Positions 42,953-53,458 of a stretch of 64,000 nucleotides of DNA are shown here, one piece after another. The notes beneath the pieces were generated by a model. That model saw only the letters and a list, made by a program, of their open reading frames with translations, made no database searches and was not told the origin of the DNA. The stretch comes from Vogesella urethralis (GTDB taxonomy: Bacteria; Pseudomonadota; Gammaproteobacteria; Burkholderiales; Chromobacteriaceae). Position 1 is the first letter of the stretch; the number at the start of each line of letters is the position of its first letter. Location of the stretch: contig NZ_VMDW02000136.1 in NCBI RefSeq assembly GCF_007644045.2, positions 122,752 through 186,751 of the forward strand, in the 5' to 3' direction. The translations under genes and the position numbers were made by a program.

Positions 42953-44446
42953 TTATTGGCCGGTCAGCTCCTTCAGCAGGTCGTCCGACTGGTTGGCCGC
43001 AGGCGCTGACGCGTCGGCCGCCGAGGCATCCGCTGCCGGAATTTCGGCCGGCAGTTCGGCGGATGGCGTGGCGTTCATCTGCTGCATGATGGCCGCAGCG
43101 TCATCGGCGTTGGTTTTCACTTCCTCGTGCAGCGAACCGGTCACCAGTTTGGGGAAGGCAATCAGCAGGCCCACCATCACGATCTGGATCAGTACGTACG
43201 GTACCGCTCCCCAGTAGATCTGGGTGCTCTTCACTTCTTTCGGTGCCACGCTACGCAGGTAGAACAGGGCAAAGCCGAACGGCGGGTGCATGAAGGAGGT
43301 TTGCATGTTCACGCCCAGGATTACGCCAAACCAGATCAGGTTGATGTCCAGGCTTTGTGCCACCGGTGCCAGCAGCGGTACCAGGATGAAGGCGATCTCG
43401 AAGAAGTCGAGGAAGAACGCCAGCAGGAACACCATGATGTTGACGACGATCAGGAAGCCGGTAGCGCCGCCAGGCAGGCTGGTTAGCAGGTGTTCTACCC
43501 ACTGGTCGCCGTTGACACCCAGGAAGGCAATGCGGAACACGCGGGCACCGATCAGGATGAACACCACGAAAGTGGACAGCTTGACGGTGGAGTCCATCGC
43601 CTGTTGCAGCAGCTTCATGTCCAGCCGCTTGTTCATCAGCGCCAGGATGATGGCGCCCACCGCGCCCATGGCGCCGCCTTCGGTCGGGGTGGCAATCCCC
43701 AGGAAGATGGTGCCCAGCACCAGGAAGATCAGCAGCAGCGGCGGAATCATCACCAGCACCACGCGCTTGGCCAGTTGCAGGCCGCGCAGGGTGCGGGCTT
43801 CCGGCGGCAGTGCCGGCGCCCACTGTGGTTTGAACAGGGTTACCAGGAAGATGAAGATGGCGTAGAACAGGCACAGCAGCAGGCCGGGGGCCATGGCGCC
43901 GGCGTACATATCGCCTACCGAGGTACCCAGCTGGTCGGCTAGTACAATCAGTACCAGCGACGGCGGAATGATCTGCGCCAGGGTGCCGGAGGCGGCAATC
44001 ACACCGGTGGCGATACGGGTATCGTAGCCATAACGCAGCATGATGGGCAGCGAGATGAGGCCCATCGAGATCACCGACGCGGCCACCACGCCGGTAGTGG
44101 CGGCCAACAGGGCGCCGACAAAGATCACCGCGTAAGCCAGACCGCCACGTACCGAACCAAACAGCTGGCCAATGGTATCCAGCATGTCTTCGGCCATGCC
44201 GGAGCGTTCCAGAATCAGGCCCATGAAGGTGAAGAACGGTATCGCCAGCAGCGTATCGTTACGCATGATGTCGTATACCTGGTTTGGCAGTGCCTGCAGC
44301 AGCTCGGGGCGCAGCAGTTCAAAGTGAATGCCGATCCAGCTGAACAACAAACCCACTGCGCCCAGCGCAAAGGCTACCGGGTAGCCGATCAGCAAGAATG
44401 CGATCAGCGAGCAGAACATGATGGGAGCAAGCATTTCGAGGCTCAT
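42953..44446 (-). CDS. TRAP transporter large permease (DctM type)
   Basis: 497-aa inner-membrane protein with about 12 hydrophobic segments, including family boxes ALLAATTGVVAASVISMGLI, SGTLAQIIPPSLVLIVLAD and LGIATPTEGGAMGAVGA. After the last membrane helix there is a hydrophilic tail of about 60 residues rich in Ala, Asp and Glu (from SLHEEVKTNADD to the end) that most DctM proteins lack. It overlaps the small permease gene by four bases. Confidence 0.93.
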   Translation of the reverse strand: MSLEMLAPIMFCSLIAFLLIGYPVAFALGAVGLLFSWIGIHFELLRPELLQALPNQVYDIMRNDTLLAIPFFTFMGLILERSGMAEDMLDTIGQLFGSVRGGLAYAVIFVGALLAATTGVVAASVISMGLISLPIMLRYGYDTRIATGVIAASGTLAQIIPPSLVLIVLADQLGTSVGDMYAGAMAPGLLLCLFYAIFIFLVTLFKPQWAPALPPEARTLRGLQLAKRVVLVMIPPLLLIFLVLGTIFLGIATPTEGGAMGAVGAIILALMNKRLDMKLLQQAMDSTVKLSTFVVFILIGARVFRIAFLGVNGDQWVEHLLTSLPGGATGFLIVVNIMVFLLAFFLDFFEIAFILVPLLAPVAQSLDINLIWFGVILGVNMQTSFMHPPFGFALFYLRSVAPKEVKSTQIYWGAVPYVLIQIVMVGLLIAFPKLVTGSLHEEVKTNADDAAAIMQQMNATPSAELPAEIPAADASAADASAPAANQSDDLLKELTGQ

Positions 44447-44994
44447 ACCGGCTCCTTGTGCACGTCAGTGTTTTTCTCGGACGGGTCGGCAATCAGACCC
44501 TGCAGGAAGGCAATGCGCTTGATGACCTCGGACAGGCCTTGCGCCAGTAGCAGCGTGAAACCCACCGGAATCAGCAGGAACACCGGCCAGCGGATCAGGC
44601 CGCCGGCGTCGGACGACATCTCGCCGGTGGTCCAGGCGTTCATGAACATCGGCCAGCCGTACATGATGATGATCACGCATACCGGCGACAGGAACAGCAG
44701 GGTGCCGACAATATCGATGATGGCTTGCCCGCGTTTGGACAATTTGCTGGCCAGCAGGTCGATGCGGATGTGCTCGTTCTTTTGCAGCGTATAGGCTGCG
44801 GCCAACAGGAACACGGCCGAGAACAGGTACCACTGGATTTCAAGGAAGGCGTTGGAGCTGACGTCAAAAGCCTTGCGGACGACAGCGTTGCCGGCGCTGA
44901 TGAGCACGACGACGAGCACGAGCCATGACGCAGCCCGGCCCACGCGTGCGTTGATCGCGTCGATCAGACGCGACAAGGCAAGCAGTGAATGCAC
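44443..44994 (-). CDS. TRAP transporter small permease (DctQ type)
   Basis: 183-aa protein with four membrane helices (about residues 22-40, 55-70, 92-113, 133-155). NEHIRIDLLASKLSKRGQ is the typical cytoplasmic loop. It starts with GTG at 44994, six bases after AGGAG. It pairs with the large permease to drive sodium-coupled uptake of the ligand delivered by the binding protein. Confidence 0.92.
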   Translation of the reverse strand: MHSLLALSRLIDAINARVGRAASWLVLVVVLISAGNAVVRKAFDVSSNAFLEIQWYLFSAVFLLAAAYTLQKNEHIRIDLLASKLSKRGQAIIDIVGTLLFLSPVCVIIIMYGWPMFMNAWTTGEMSSDAGGLIRWPVFLLIPVGFTLLLAQGLSEVIKRIAFLQGLIADPSEKNTDVHKEPV

Positions 44995-45127
44995 TGGTTT
45001 TCTCCTGTGTAGTGTTTGCAGCTGGTGCTGCTTTTTGGCTGGCCTTCTGTTGAGGCCGTTGCCGGTAACCGGTTGCTGCTATCAAAGCACAGGCCATCAG
45101 CCTTGCAAAGTACAGATGGATAGGGGA

Positions 45128-45694
45128 TTACCCTTGGTTGGCGGGCTGGCGTCGTTTTAGCCGCAGGCGCAAGCTGTCGTCACCGGTGCTGATGGCGGCA
45201 ATATCGAACCGGTTCAGTACCTTGCCTGCCAGCGGCAGTGTATGCAGCCACTGTTGCAATGCGGTGATGTCACGCCAGTAAACGGTGAGGTGTTGCGAAG
45301 AAATACTCACCCACGGCAGGTCGGCAAGCAGGCGTTGCAGCAGGTTGGCCGCGATCTGGCTGTTGCCTGCCAGGCTGGCCAGTTTGGCCAGCGCATGGCC
45401 GCGCAGGCCGGCTTGTGCCGGGTCGCCTTTGATCTGGTAATGCAGGTGTAGTGCGCCATCCGGGCCGCCGGCGGCGGGCTGGCAGTGCAGTTGCAGGATG
45501 GTGTGGGCGGGGTGGTGCAGTGTCAGCCAGAACACCGCGCCGTGCTCGTCCAGCAGCAGGTCGTCGATACTCAGGCGTTCATTGTTCAGCCATTGCTGCA
45601 GTTTGCGCAGTACCAGCTTGCCCGGCAGTGACACGCCGTCCCGGTGCAGGCGGGGGCGATTTTCTTGCCAGGCTTGCCAGCGCTGCTGCCACAT
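45128..45694 (-). CDS. Hypothetical protein
   Basis: 188-aa soluble protein that I do not recognise. It has no signal peptide. Segments such as LVLRKLQQWLNNERLSIDDL, HYQIKGDP and KVLNRFDIAAIS suggest a mixed alpha/beta fold, possibly a lipid-binding-like or DUF domain. It follows the NlpC/P60 gene by three bases in the leftward uup-nlpC unit, which hints at an envelope role but proves nothing. Confidence 0.65.
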   Translation of the reverse strand: MWQQRWQAWQENRPRLHRDGVSLPGKLVLRKLQQWLNNERLSIDDLLLDEHGAVFWLTLHHPAHTILQLHCQPAAGGPDGALHLHYQIKGDPAQAGLRGHALAKLASLAGNSQIAANLLQRLLADLPWVSISSQHLTVYWRDITALQQWLHTLPLAGKVLNRFDIAAISTGDDSLRLRLKRRQPANQG

Positions 45695-45697
45695 GGC

Positions 45698-46236
45698 TTA
45701 GTCAAACAAGGTGCGCGCGCCCTCGTAGCGGGCGGCGAAGTAGCTGTTGTCGAGGCGGTCGACGCGGATCACGCTGTTGCTGTGCGGGGCGTGCACGAAC
45801 TTGCCATCGCCGATATAGATGCCCATGTGCGAGAACGGCCTCCCCAGCGTATTGAAGAACACCAGGTCGCCGACGCGCAGCTGGCTGTTGCTGATCGGCC
45901 GCGCCAGGCCGGCAATTTGCGCCGCATTATGTGGCAGCTTCACCCGTGCAGCATTCTGATAGATGTAGGCCACCATGCCGCTGCAATCCAGGCCGGCTTC
46001 CGGGTTGCTGCCACCGAATTTGTAGTCGATGTCCAGCAGGCTCAGCGTATACATCAGGATCTCGCGGCCAACCCCGTCGGCTTGCAGGCTGCCCAGGCTG
46101 GTGCCGGGGCGGGTGGCGGGCTTGCCGGGCTTTTTTGCCGGCGGGGGCGTGCTGGCACAGCCGGCCAGCAGGCAGGCCAGTAGCGCCAGCGTCACGCCAC
46201 GCTGGCGGGTGAGTCGGCTCAGCAAGCTGCCGCGCA

Positions 46237-46240
<4 letters not shown>
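45698..46240 (-). CDS. NlpC/P60 family lipoprotein peptidase
   Basis: 180-aa outer-membrane-type lipoprotein with lipobox LLAGC (Cys28). The NlpC/P60 catalytic triad is visible: Cys86 in LDCSGMVAYIY, His138 in FSHMGIYIGDG and His150 in KFVHAPHSN. Such enzymes (MepS/Spr-like) cleave peptidoglycan cross-links or stem peptides. The start at 46240 overlaps the uup stop by four bases (ATGA). Confidence 0.93.
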
Positions 46241-48153
<1,913 letters not shown>

Positions 48154-48299
48154 GATGGGGAGTGACGGGCTTTCTTATTGCAATGCGGCCGATTGTAGCA
48201 TGAGCGCGTGTTTGCCCTTCGCCTGCCGGCCGGTGGCTGCTACAATGCGCGCCAATTGAAAGCCCGCCTGTTCCGGCGGGTATCGCGAAAGGATGTGCC

Positions 48300-48656
48300 A
48301 TGTACTTTGTTGACCGCTCTGTAGCCGTAATCAAACCGAAAGCCCCGTTTCTGGCGTGGCTGAACGGGGTGCCGGACAACGACATGATCGAACTGACGCT
48401 GGATGCGCTGCGTGCTGACAGCACCGTCATCCTGCTGCCGGAGTTCGACGAGCCGGAAGAGGCCGTGGCACACGTGGATGAAATCTTCGACCAGCTGTTC
48501 CGCCTGGAGCTGGCGTCCTGGTACGAGGACGAGTCGCTGTGGCCGCAGGACCGCTCGCTGAAAACGTTCTGGGAGTGGTTTGACGTGGAGATCCACTCCA
48601 CGCTGCTGGACACGGTTGACGCCGACATCATGAACAGCCCGGTCGACCCGGTTTAA
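48300..48656 (+). CDS. Conserved hypothetical acidic protein
   Basis: 118-aa acidic protein starting MYFVDRSVAVIKPKAPFLAWL. No signal peptide or membrane helix. Segments EEAVAHVDEIFDQLFRLELA and WPQDRSLKTFWEWFDVEIHS are helical and Trp/Asp-rich. I do not know its function. AAGGA lies ten bases before the ATG, and a CCCGCC/GGCGGG hairpin is in its leader. It is divergent from uup and followed closely by the YgfX-like gene. Confidence 0.75.
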   Translation: MYFVDRSVAVIKPKAPFLAWLNGVPDNDMIELTLDALRADSTVILLPEFDEPEEAVAHVDEIFDQLFRLELASWYEDESLWPQDRSLKTFWEWFDVEIHSTLLDTVDADIMNSPVDPV

Positions 48657-48668
48657 GTTGCTGTCGCC

Positions 48669-49112
48669 GTGCACGCTGTTCATGTGCCGCCGTTTGCGGC
48701 GACGCTGGGCTTTAGCCGGCTGGCCTGCGCCGGCTTGCTGCTGATGTGGCTGTGCCTGTTGTTGGCGTGCAGCCAACTGGATACCCAGTCGCAGTGGGTG
48801 GTGTTGGCCAGTACTGTACTGGCGTCGCTGGCCTGCCTGCGCCGCAGCGGCATGTGGCCGCGCCAGCCGGGCAGGGTGGCCGTAGATGGCCGCGGTGCCT
48901 GCCAGATCAACCTGCAGCGGGTGGCGCTGCACCGCAGTAGCGTGGCCTTGCCCTGGGTGGTGTGGCTGCATGGCCGTACCGGCGACGGTCGCCGTCTGGG
49001 CTTGCTGGTGTGGCGCGATGCCGTGCCGGCGGAAACCCACCGCGCTTTGCGTGTCTATGTGCAGTGGTGCCGCGCCGCCGCTACCCAGCAAGCAGAAGAA
49101 GAATCGTTATGA
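48669..49112 (+). CDS. YgfX-like membrane protein
   Basis: 147-aa protein with two adjacent hydrophobic helices (about residues 15-35 and 42-58), then a basic, Trp-containing cytoplasmic part (ALPWVVWLHGRTGDGRRLGL), the pattern of the YgfX/CptA family. In E. coli, YgfX has been studied with SdhE; no sdhE gene is here, so the role is open. The start is GTG at 48669 with no strong site; GTG 48684 is an alternative. It overlaps folC by four bases. Confidence 0.6.
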   Translation: MHAVHVPPFAATLGFSRLACAGLLLMWLCLLLACSQLDTQSQWVVLASTVLASLACLRRSGMWPRQPGRVAVDGRGACQINLQRVALHRSSVALPWVVWLHGRTGDGRRLGLLVWRDAVPAETHRALRVYVQWCRAAATQQAEEESL

Positions 49113-50395
49113 GCCATACCGCTATCCCTACCGCCGCCAGCAGCCTGCAGGACTGGCTGCACTATCAGGAAAACCTGCACATCAGCACCATCGATATGGG
49201 GCTGGCCCGCGTATCAGCCGTGCGCGACGCCATGGCGTTGCGGCCAACCTTCCCGGTCATCATTGTGGGTGGCACCAACGGCAAGGGCTCAGTCTGCGCC
49301 ATGCTGTCCACCATGTTGCACCGCGCCGGCTTCAAGGTGGGTACCTATACCTCGCCGCACATCCTGCGTTACAACGAGCGCATTGCCATCGACACGCAGC
49401 CGGTGGGCGACCAGCGTATCGTGGACAGCTTTGCTGCCATCCAGGCGGCACGCGGCGATATTTCGCTTAGCTATTTCGAGTTCGGCACGCTGGCGGCCGT
49501 GCATGCCTTTGTGGAAGAGGGCGTCGATGTGGCGGTGCTGGAAGTGGGGCTGGGCGGGCGACTGGATGCCGTCAATATTTTCGAGCCGGCGGTGTCGGTG
49601 GTAGTGAGCGTCGATCTGGATCACCAGGCCTACCTGGGCGATACCCGCGAACAAGTGGGCTTCGAAAAAGCCGGCATTTTCCGCGCTGGCGTACCGGCCG
49701 TATGTGCCGACCCGAACCCGCCGCACACCTTGCTGGACGTGGCGGCGCAACTGGGCGCACCGCTGCACCTGGTTGGCCGCGACTTTGGCGTGACGCGCAT
49801 GGATAACCAGTGGTCGTTCCACATGGGCGAGTCGCACAAGCACGCGCTGCCGATTCCGGCACTGCGCGGCGAATACCAGCTGGTGAATGCCGCCACCGCG
49901 CTGGCAGTGCTGGAGCTGCTGAAGCCCGTACTACCGGTGAGCCTGGGGGCGGTCAAGCGCGGCCTGCTGGAGGTGGAATGGCCAGGGCGTTTCCAGGTGC
50001 TGCCCGGTCGCCCGGTGACGGTGCTGGATGTGGGGCATAACCCGCACGCCGCCCGTGCACTGGCCGACAGTCTGAAGCGTATGGCGTTTGCCAGTCAGCG
50101 CATTGCCGTATTTTCGATGTTGTCCGACAAGGATATGGCCGCGGTGGTATCGCTGCTGAAGGACGAGTTCGACGTCTGGCTGGTGGGCGGGCTAGACATG
50201 CCGCGTGGCCGTACGGCCGATGCGATTGCCACCGAGCTGGAAACCATGGGCATTCGCGGGGTGCATCGTTACGAAACGGTACCTTTGGCCTGGGATGCCG
50301 CCTTATCGATGGCCGGCGAGAATGATAGAATTGTTGTATTTGGCTCGTTCCACACCGTTGCCGAGGTGATGGAACAGCGACTCCACCGCGCATAA
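49109..50395 (+). CDS. folC: Folylpolyglutamate synthase/dihydrofolate synthase
   Basis: 428-aa ligase of the Mur fold that adds Glu to dihydropteroate and to folates. The ATP loop is VGGTNGKGSVCAML; other family boxes are YTSPHILRYNERI, LEVGLGGRLDAVNIF and VLDVGHNPHAARAL. ATG 49109 (MSHTAIPTAA) overlaps the previous stop by four bases; the long upstream extension to 48962 is rejected as it lies wholly inside the previous gene. It precedes a SPOR-domain gene, a cvpA gene and purF, the usual dedD-cvpA-purF type order. Confidence 0.95.
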   Translation: MSHTAIPTAASSLQDWLHYQENLHISTIDMGLARVSAVRDAMALRPTFPVIIVGGTNGKGSVCAMLSTMLHRAGFKVGTYTSPHILRYNERIAIDTQPVGDQRIVDSFAAIQAARGDISLSYFEFGTLAAVHAFVEEGVDVAVLEVGLGGRLDAVNIFEPAVSVVVSVDLDHQAYLGDTREQVGFEKAGIFRAGVPAVCADPNPPHTLLDVAAQLGAPLHLVGRDFGVTRMDNQWSFHMGESHKHALPIPALRGEYQLVNAATALAVLELLKPVLPVSLGAVKRGLLEVEWPGRFQVLPGRPVTVLDVGHNPHAARALADSLKRMAFASQRIAVFSMLSDKDMAAVVSLLKDEFDVWLVGGLDMPRGRTADAIATELETMGIRGVHRYETVPLAWDAALSMAGENDRIVVFGSFHTVAEVMEQRLHRA

Positions 50396-50404
50396 GGAAC
50401 CCTG

Positions 50405-51268
50405 ATGGCCCTGTCCACTCACGACGAACTGCTGTTGCTGCGCAAGCGTGCGCGCCGCCGCCTGGTGGGCGCCATCGTGATGGTGAGCTTGTCGACTGCC
50501 GTGCTGTGGAATGTGGTGGATGCCCTGCCGGAGCAGGCGATGAAGCCGGAGGCGGTGGATATCACCGGATTGCAGATGGCATCGCAGCCGGCTGCCGCGC
50601 CGGTGGTGGCGTCTGCGCCCGTGGCAGCGTCGCAGCCGGTGACCGACCTGCTGGCTACCTTGCCGCCGGAAGAGCCGGAGCCGGCTTCGGTCCCTGCTGT
50701 CACTGCGCCGGCACCGGCCCCGAGCGCCCCGCTTGTGGTGCCCAAGCCCGCGCCGGTGGCGCCAGTGGCCCCGGCGGTTGCCAATCCGGAACCGAAGCCA
50801 GAACCCAAGCCTGTCCCTAAGCCCGAACCCAAACCTGAGCCAAAGCCGGCCATCAAACCGGAAAGCAAGCCCGCGCCCAAGCCGGAGCCCAAGCCGCCCG
50901 TCAAGGAAAACAAGCCGCGCGAAGAGAAGAAAGCCGCAGACCCGATGGCCATTCTGGAAGGGCGTGAAGCGCATACCGAACCTGCCAAACCGGCCAAAGA
51001 GCGCGCCGAAGCCGAGGCCAAGCCGGCAGAGGGGGGCAAGAAATTCAGCATCCAGCTAGCGGCGCTGTCCGACCCGCAAAAGGTAGATGCCCTGCGTAGC
51101 AAGTTGGCCGCAAGCGGGGTAACCGCTCGCTTCAGTAAGGTGCAAACCAGCAAAGGCGAGGTGACGCGAGTACGCGTAGGGCCGTTCAAATCGCGTGAAG
51201 AGGCCGATGCCGCCATGCGGCGCTTGAGCAAGGCCGGCGTGACCGGCATCGTGGTGGGGGCGGAATGA
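50405..51268 (+). CDS. SPOR-domain membrane protein (DedD-like)
   Basis: 287-aa bitopic protein. A short cytoplasmic N-terminus is followed by one membrane helix (about residues 20-36), a long Pro/Ala/Lys-rich periplasmic linker with repeated KPEP units (about residues 127-165) and a C-terminal SPOR domain (from about 212, FSIQLAALSDPQKVDALRSK to the end) that binds septal denuded peptidoglycan. The layout fits DedD/FtsN-like cell-division proteins. It lies between folC and cvpA as dedD does in other proteobacteria. It overlaps cvpA by four bases. Confidence 0.9.
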   Translation: MALSTHDELLLLRKRARRRLVGAIVMVSLSTAVLWNVVDALPEQAMKPEAVDITGLQMASQPAAAPVVASAPVAASQPVTDLLATLPPEEPEPASVPAVTAPAPAPSAPLVVPKPAPVAPVAPAVANPEPKPEPKPVPKPEPKPEPKPAIKPESKPAPKPEPKPPVKENKPREEKKAADPMAILEGREAHTEPAKPAKERAEAEAKPAEGGKKFSIQLAALSDPQKVDALRSKLAASGVTARFSKVQTSKGEVTRVRVGPFKSREEADAAMRRLSKAGVTGIVVGAE

Positions 51269-51750
51269 CCTGGCTGGATTACCTGATCCTGGCCCTGATC
51301 GCCGGCTCCATCGCCTTGTCACTGTTCCGCGGCTTGGCGGCCGAAGTGCTATCGCTGTTTTCCTGGCTGATTGCGTTCTGGGCGGCGCGCAGCCTATCGC
51401 CGATGCTGTCCGAGTTCGTGCCGCTGCCCGGTGATGGTTTACGGCTGGTGGTGGCTTTCTTGCTGCTGCTGGTGGGTGTCTGGTTGTTGTCCGGTGTATT
51501 GCGTGCCTCGCTCACCGTAATGCTGGATGCTGTCGGCCTGGGCGGCATCAACCGTTTTTTTGGTGCCATATTCGGTTTGGTGCGCGGCATGTTGCTGGTG
51601 ACGGTGGTGATGATTGTCGGCGGCCTGAGCAATCTGCCGCAATCCGCCGCCTGGCAGAATGCTTTGCTGGTGGCGCCGTTCCAGGCGGTGGCGGTAGCGT
51701 CCAAGCCGTGGTTGCCGGATGCGCTGGCGCAGAAAATGGATTTTTCATAG
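51265..51750 (+). CDS. cvpA: CvpA family membrane protein
   Basis: 161-aa protein with four hydrophobic segments (about residues 4-22, 27-44, 63-83, 102-123). The N-terminus WLDYLILALIAGSIALSLFR and the FFGAIFGLVRGMLLV segment are typical of CvpA. In E. coli it is needed for colicin V production and sits before purF, as here. Overlap with the SPOR gene suggests co-translation. Confidence 0.92.
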   Translation: MTWLDYLILALIAGSIALSLFRGLAAEVLSLFSWLIAFWAARSLSPMLSEFVPLPGDGLRLVVAFLLLLVGVWLLSGVLRASLTVMLDAVGLGGINRFFGAIFGLVRGMLLVTVVMIVGGLSNLPQSAAWQNALLVAPFQAVAVASKPWLPDALAQKMDFS

Positions 51751-51761
51751 CTTTGCAATAG

Positions 51762-51800
51762 AGGGGTGATGATGCGTCGGCATCATCACCCCTTGTTTTT
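51762..51800 (+). terminator. Intrinsic terminator between cvpA and purF
   Basis: Perfect 14-pair stem AGGGGTGATGATGC/GCATCATCACCCCT with a GTCG loop, then TGTTTTT. purF therefore needs its own promoter or read-through. Confidence 0.92.
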
Positions 51801-51824
51801 ACTCGTGTAGTCTGGGGATTAACT

Positions 51825-53375
51825 ATGTGTGGAATTCTTGGGGTGGTAGGTCAGACACCCGTAAACCAGCTGTTGTATGACGGTCTGCAACTGTTGCAGC
51901 ACCGCGGTCAGGACGCAGCCGGGATTGTTACGGCAAACGGCAAGACCTTTCACATGCACAAAGGCAGCGGTCTGGTGCGCGACGTGTTCCGTACCCGCAA
52001 TATGCGTTCGCTGCAAGGCAACGCCGGCATCGGCCATGTGCGCTACCCCACCGCCGGCTCGGCGTCCAACCTGGCCGAGGCGCAGCCGTTTTACGTGAAT
52101 TCGCCGTTCGGCATCGTGCTGGCTCACAACGGCAACCTCACCAACACCGACGAACTGAAGTCGGACATGTTCCGTAACGACCTGCGCCACATCAACACCA
52201 ATTCCGATTCGGAAGTGTTGCTGAACGTGTTCGCCCACGAGATTGCTGCGCGCGTCGAAAACGCCACGCTGACGCCGGAAGCAGTATTCGGTGCGGTGGA
52301 GGCGGTGCACCGTCGCGTGAAGGGCGCTTACGCCGTGGTGGCGATGATCGCCGGTTATGGCCTGGTGGCTTTCCGCGACCCGCATGGTATCCGTCCGCTG
52401 GTGATGGGTAGCAACGTGGTAGAGGGTCGCTCCGAATACATGTTTGCGTCCGAATCGGTAGCGCTGGATTGCTCCGGCTTTGCCGTGCTGCGCGACGTAC
52501 TGCCGGGCGAATGTGTTTACGTCAGCTTCGAGGGCGACATGCACGCCCGCGTGTGTGCCGAACATACCCAGCTGGCGCCGTGCCTGTTCGAGTACGTGTA
52601 CTTCGCCCGTCCGGATTCCGTTATCGACGGCGTGTCGGTTTACCAGTCGCGCCTGAACATGGGCGAGATGCTGGCCGAGAAAATCCGCCGCGAGTACCCG
52701 GGCATCGAAATCGATGTGGTGATTCCGATTCCGGATTCCAGCCGCCAGAGCGCGCTGCAGCTGGCCAACGCGCTGGGTCTGCCGTACCGCGAAGGCTTCA
52801 TCAAGAACCGCTACATCGGCCGTACCTTCATCATGCCGGGCCAGGCGGTACGCAAGAAGTCGGTGCGCCAGAAGCTGAATCCGGTGCCGCTGGAGTTTGC
52901 CGGCCGTAACGTGTTGCTGGTGGATGACTCCATCGTACGCGGTACCACGTCCAAGGAAATCGTGCAGATGGCACGCGATTCCGGCGCCAAGCAGGTGTTC
53001 TTTGCCTCCGCTGCGCCAGCGGTACGCTTCCCCAACGTATACGGCATCGACATGCCGACCCGTGCCGAGCTGCTGGCTACCGGCCGTGACAATGCGCAGA
53101 TTGCCGCCGAGATCGGTGCCGACGCCGTCATTTACCAGGACCTGTCGGCGCTGGAGCAAGCGGTGCACAGCATCAATCGCGAGCTGAACGTGTTTGAGGC
53201 GTCGTGCTTCAGCGGCTGCTACATCACCGGTGACATCAACGAGGCTTACCTCGATGCCATCGAGGCCGCACGTGGCAAGGGTAAGGCGGCAAGCAAGGAA
53301 GCCAAGGATGGTGAGGATGCTGGCAGCCAGATGGTGGATCTGAACCTGAACGTGGCTGAACAAAACCTGATGTAA
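51825..53375 (+). CDS. purF: Amidophosphoribosyltransferase
   Basis: 516-aa first enzyme of purine synthesis, making phosphoribosylamine from PRPP and glutamine. After Met removal the N-terminal Cys2 (MCGILGVVGQ) is the glutaminase nucleophile; HRGQDAAGIVT, GHVRYPTAGS and AHNGNLTN complete that domain. The PRPP loop is VLLVDDSIVRGTTSKE. No PurR-type palindrome was recognised upstream. An inverted pair of GTTGGCCGC copies follows the gene. Confidence 0.96.
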   Translation: MCGILGVVGQTPVNQLLYDGLQLLQHRGQDAAGIVTANGKTFHMHKGSGLVRDVFRTRNMRSLQGNAGIGHVRYPTAGSASNLAEAQPFYVNSPFGIVLAHNGNLTNTDELKSDMFRNDLRHINTNSDSEVLLNVFAHEIAARVENATLTPEAVFGAVEAVHRRVKGAYAVVAMIAGYGLVAFRDPHGIRPLVMGSNVVEGRSEYMFASESVALDCSGFAVLRDVLPGECVYVSFEGDMHARVCAEHTQLAPCLFEYVYFARPDSVIDGVSVYQSRLNMGEMLAEKIRREYPGIEIDVVIPIPDSSRQSALQLANALGLPYREGFIKNRYIGRTFIMPGQAVRKKSVRQKLNPVPLEFAGRNVLLVDDSIVRGTTSKEIVQMARDSGAKQVFFASAAPAVRFPNVYGIDMPTRAELLATGRDNAQIAAEIGADAVIYQDLSALEQAVHSINRELNVFEASCFSGCYITGDINEAYLDAIEAARGKGKAASKEAKDGEDAGSQMVDLNLNVAEQNLM

Positions 53376-53388
53376 TGTGCTTATAACG

Positions 53389-53419
53389 ACAAGGGTTGGC
53401 CGCTGCGGCCAACCCTTGT
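53389..53419 (+). terminator. Stem made of an inverted GTTGGCCGC pair after purF
   Basis: Perfect 15-base arms ACAAGGGTTGGCCGC and GCGGCCAACCCTTGT around a single T, followed by TATTG. It is 13 bases past the purF stop and acts as the likely terminator. Confidence 0.8.
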
Positions 53420-53458
53420 TATTGTGTGGCTTTGTATCCAATTGCCCCGAGAGCAATC

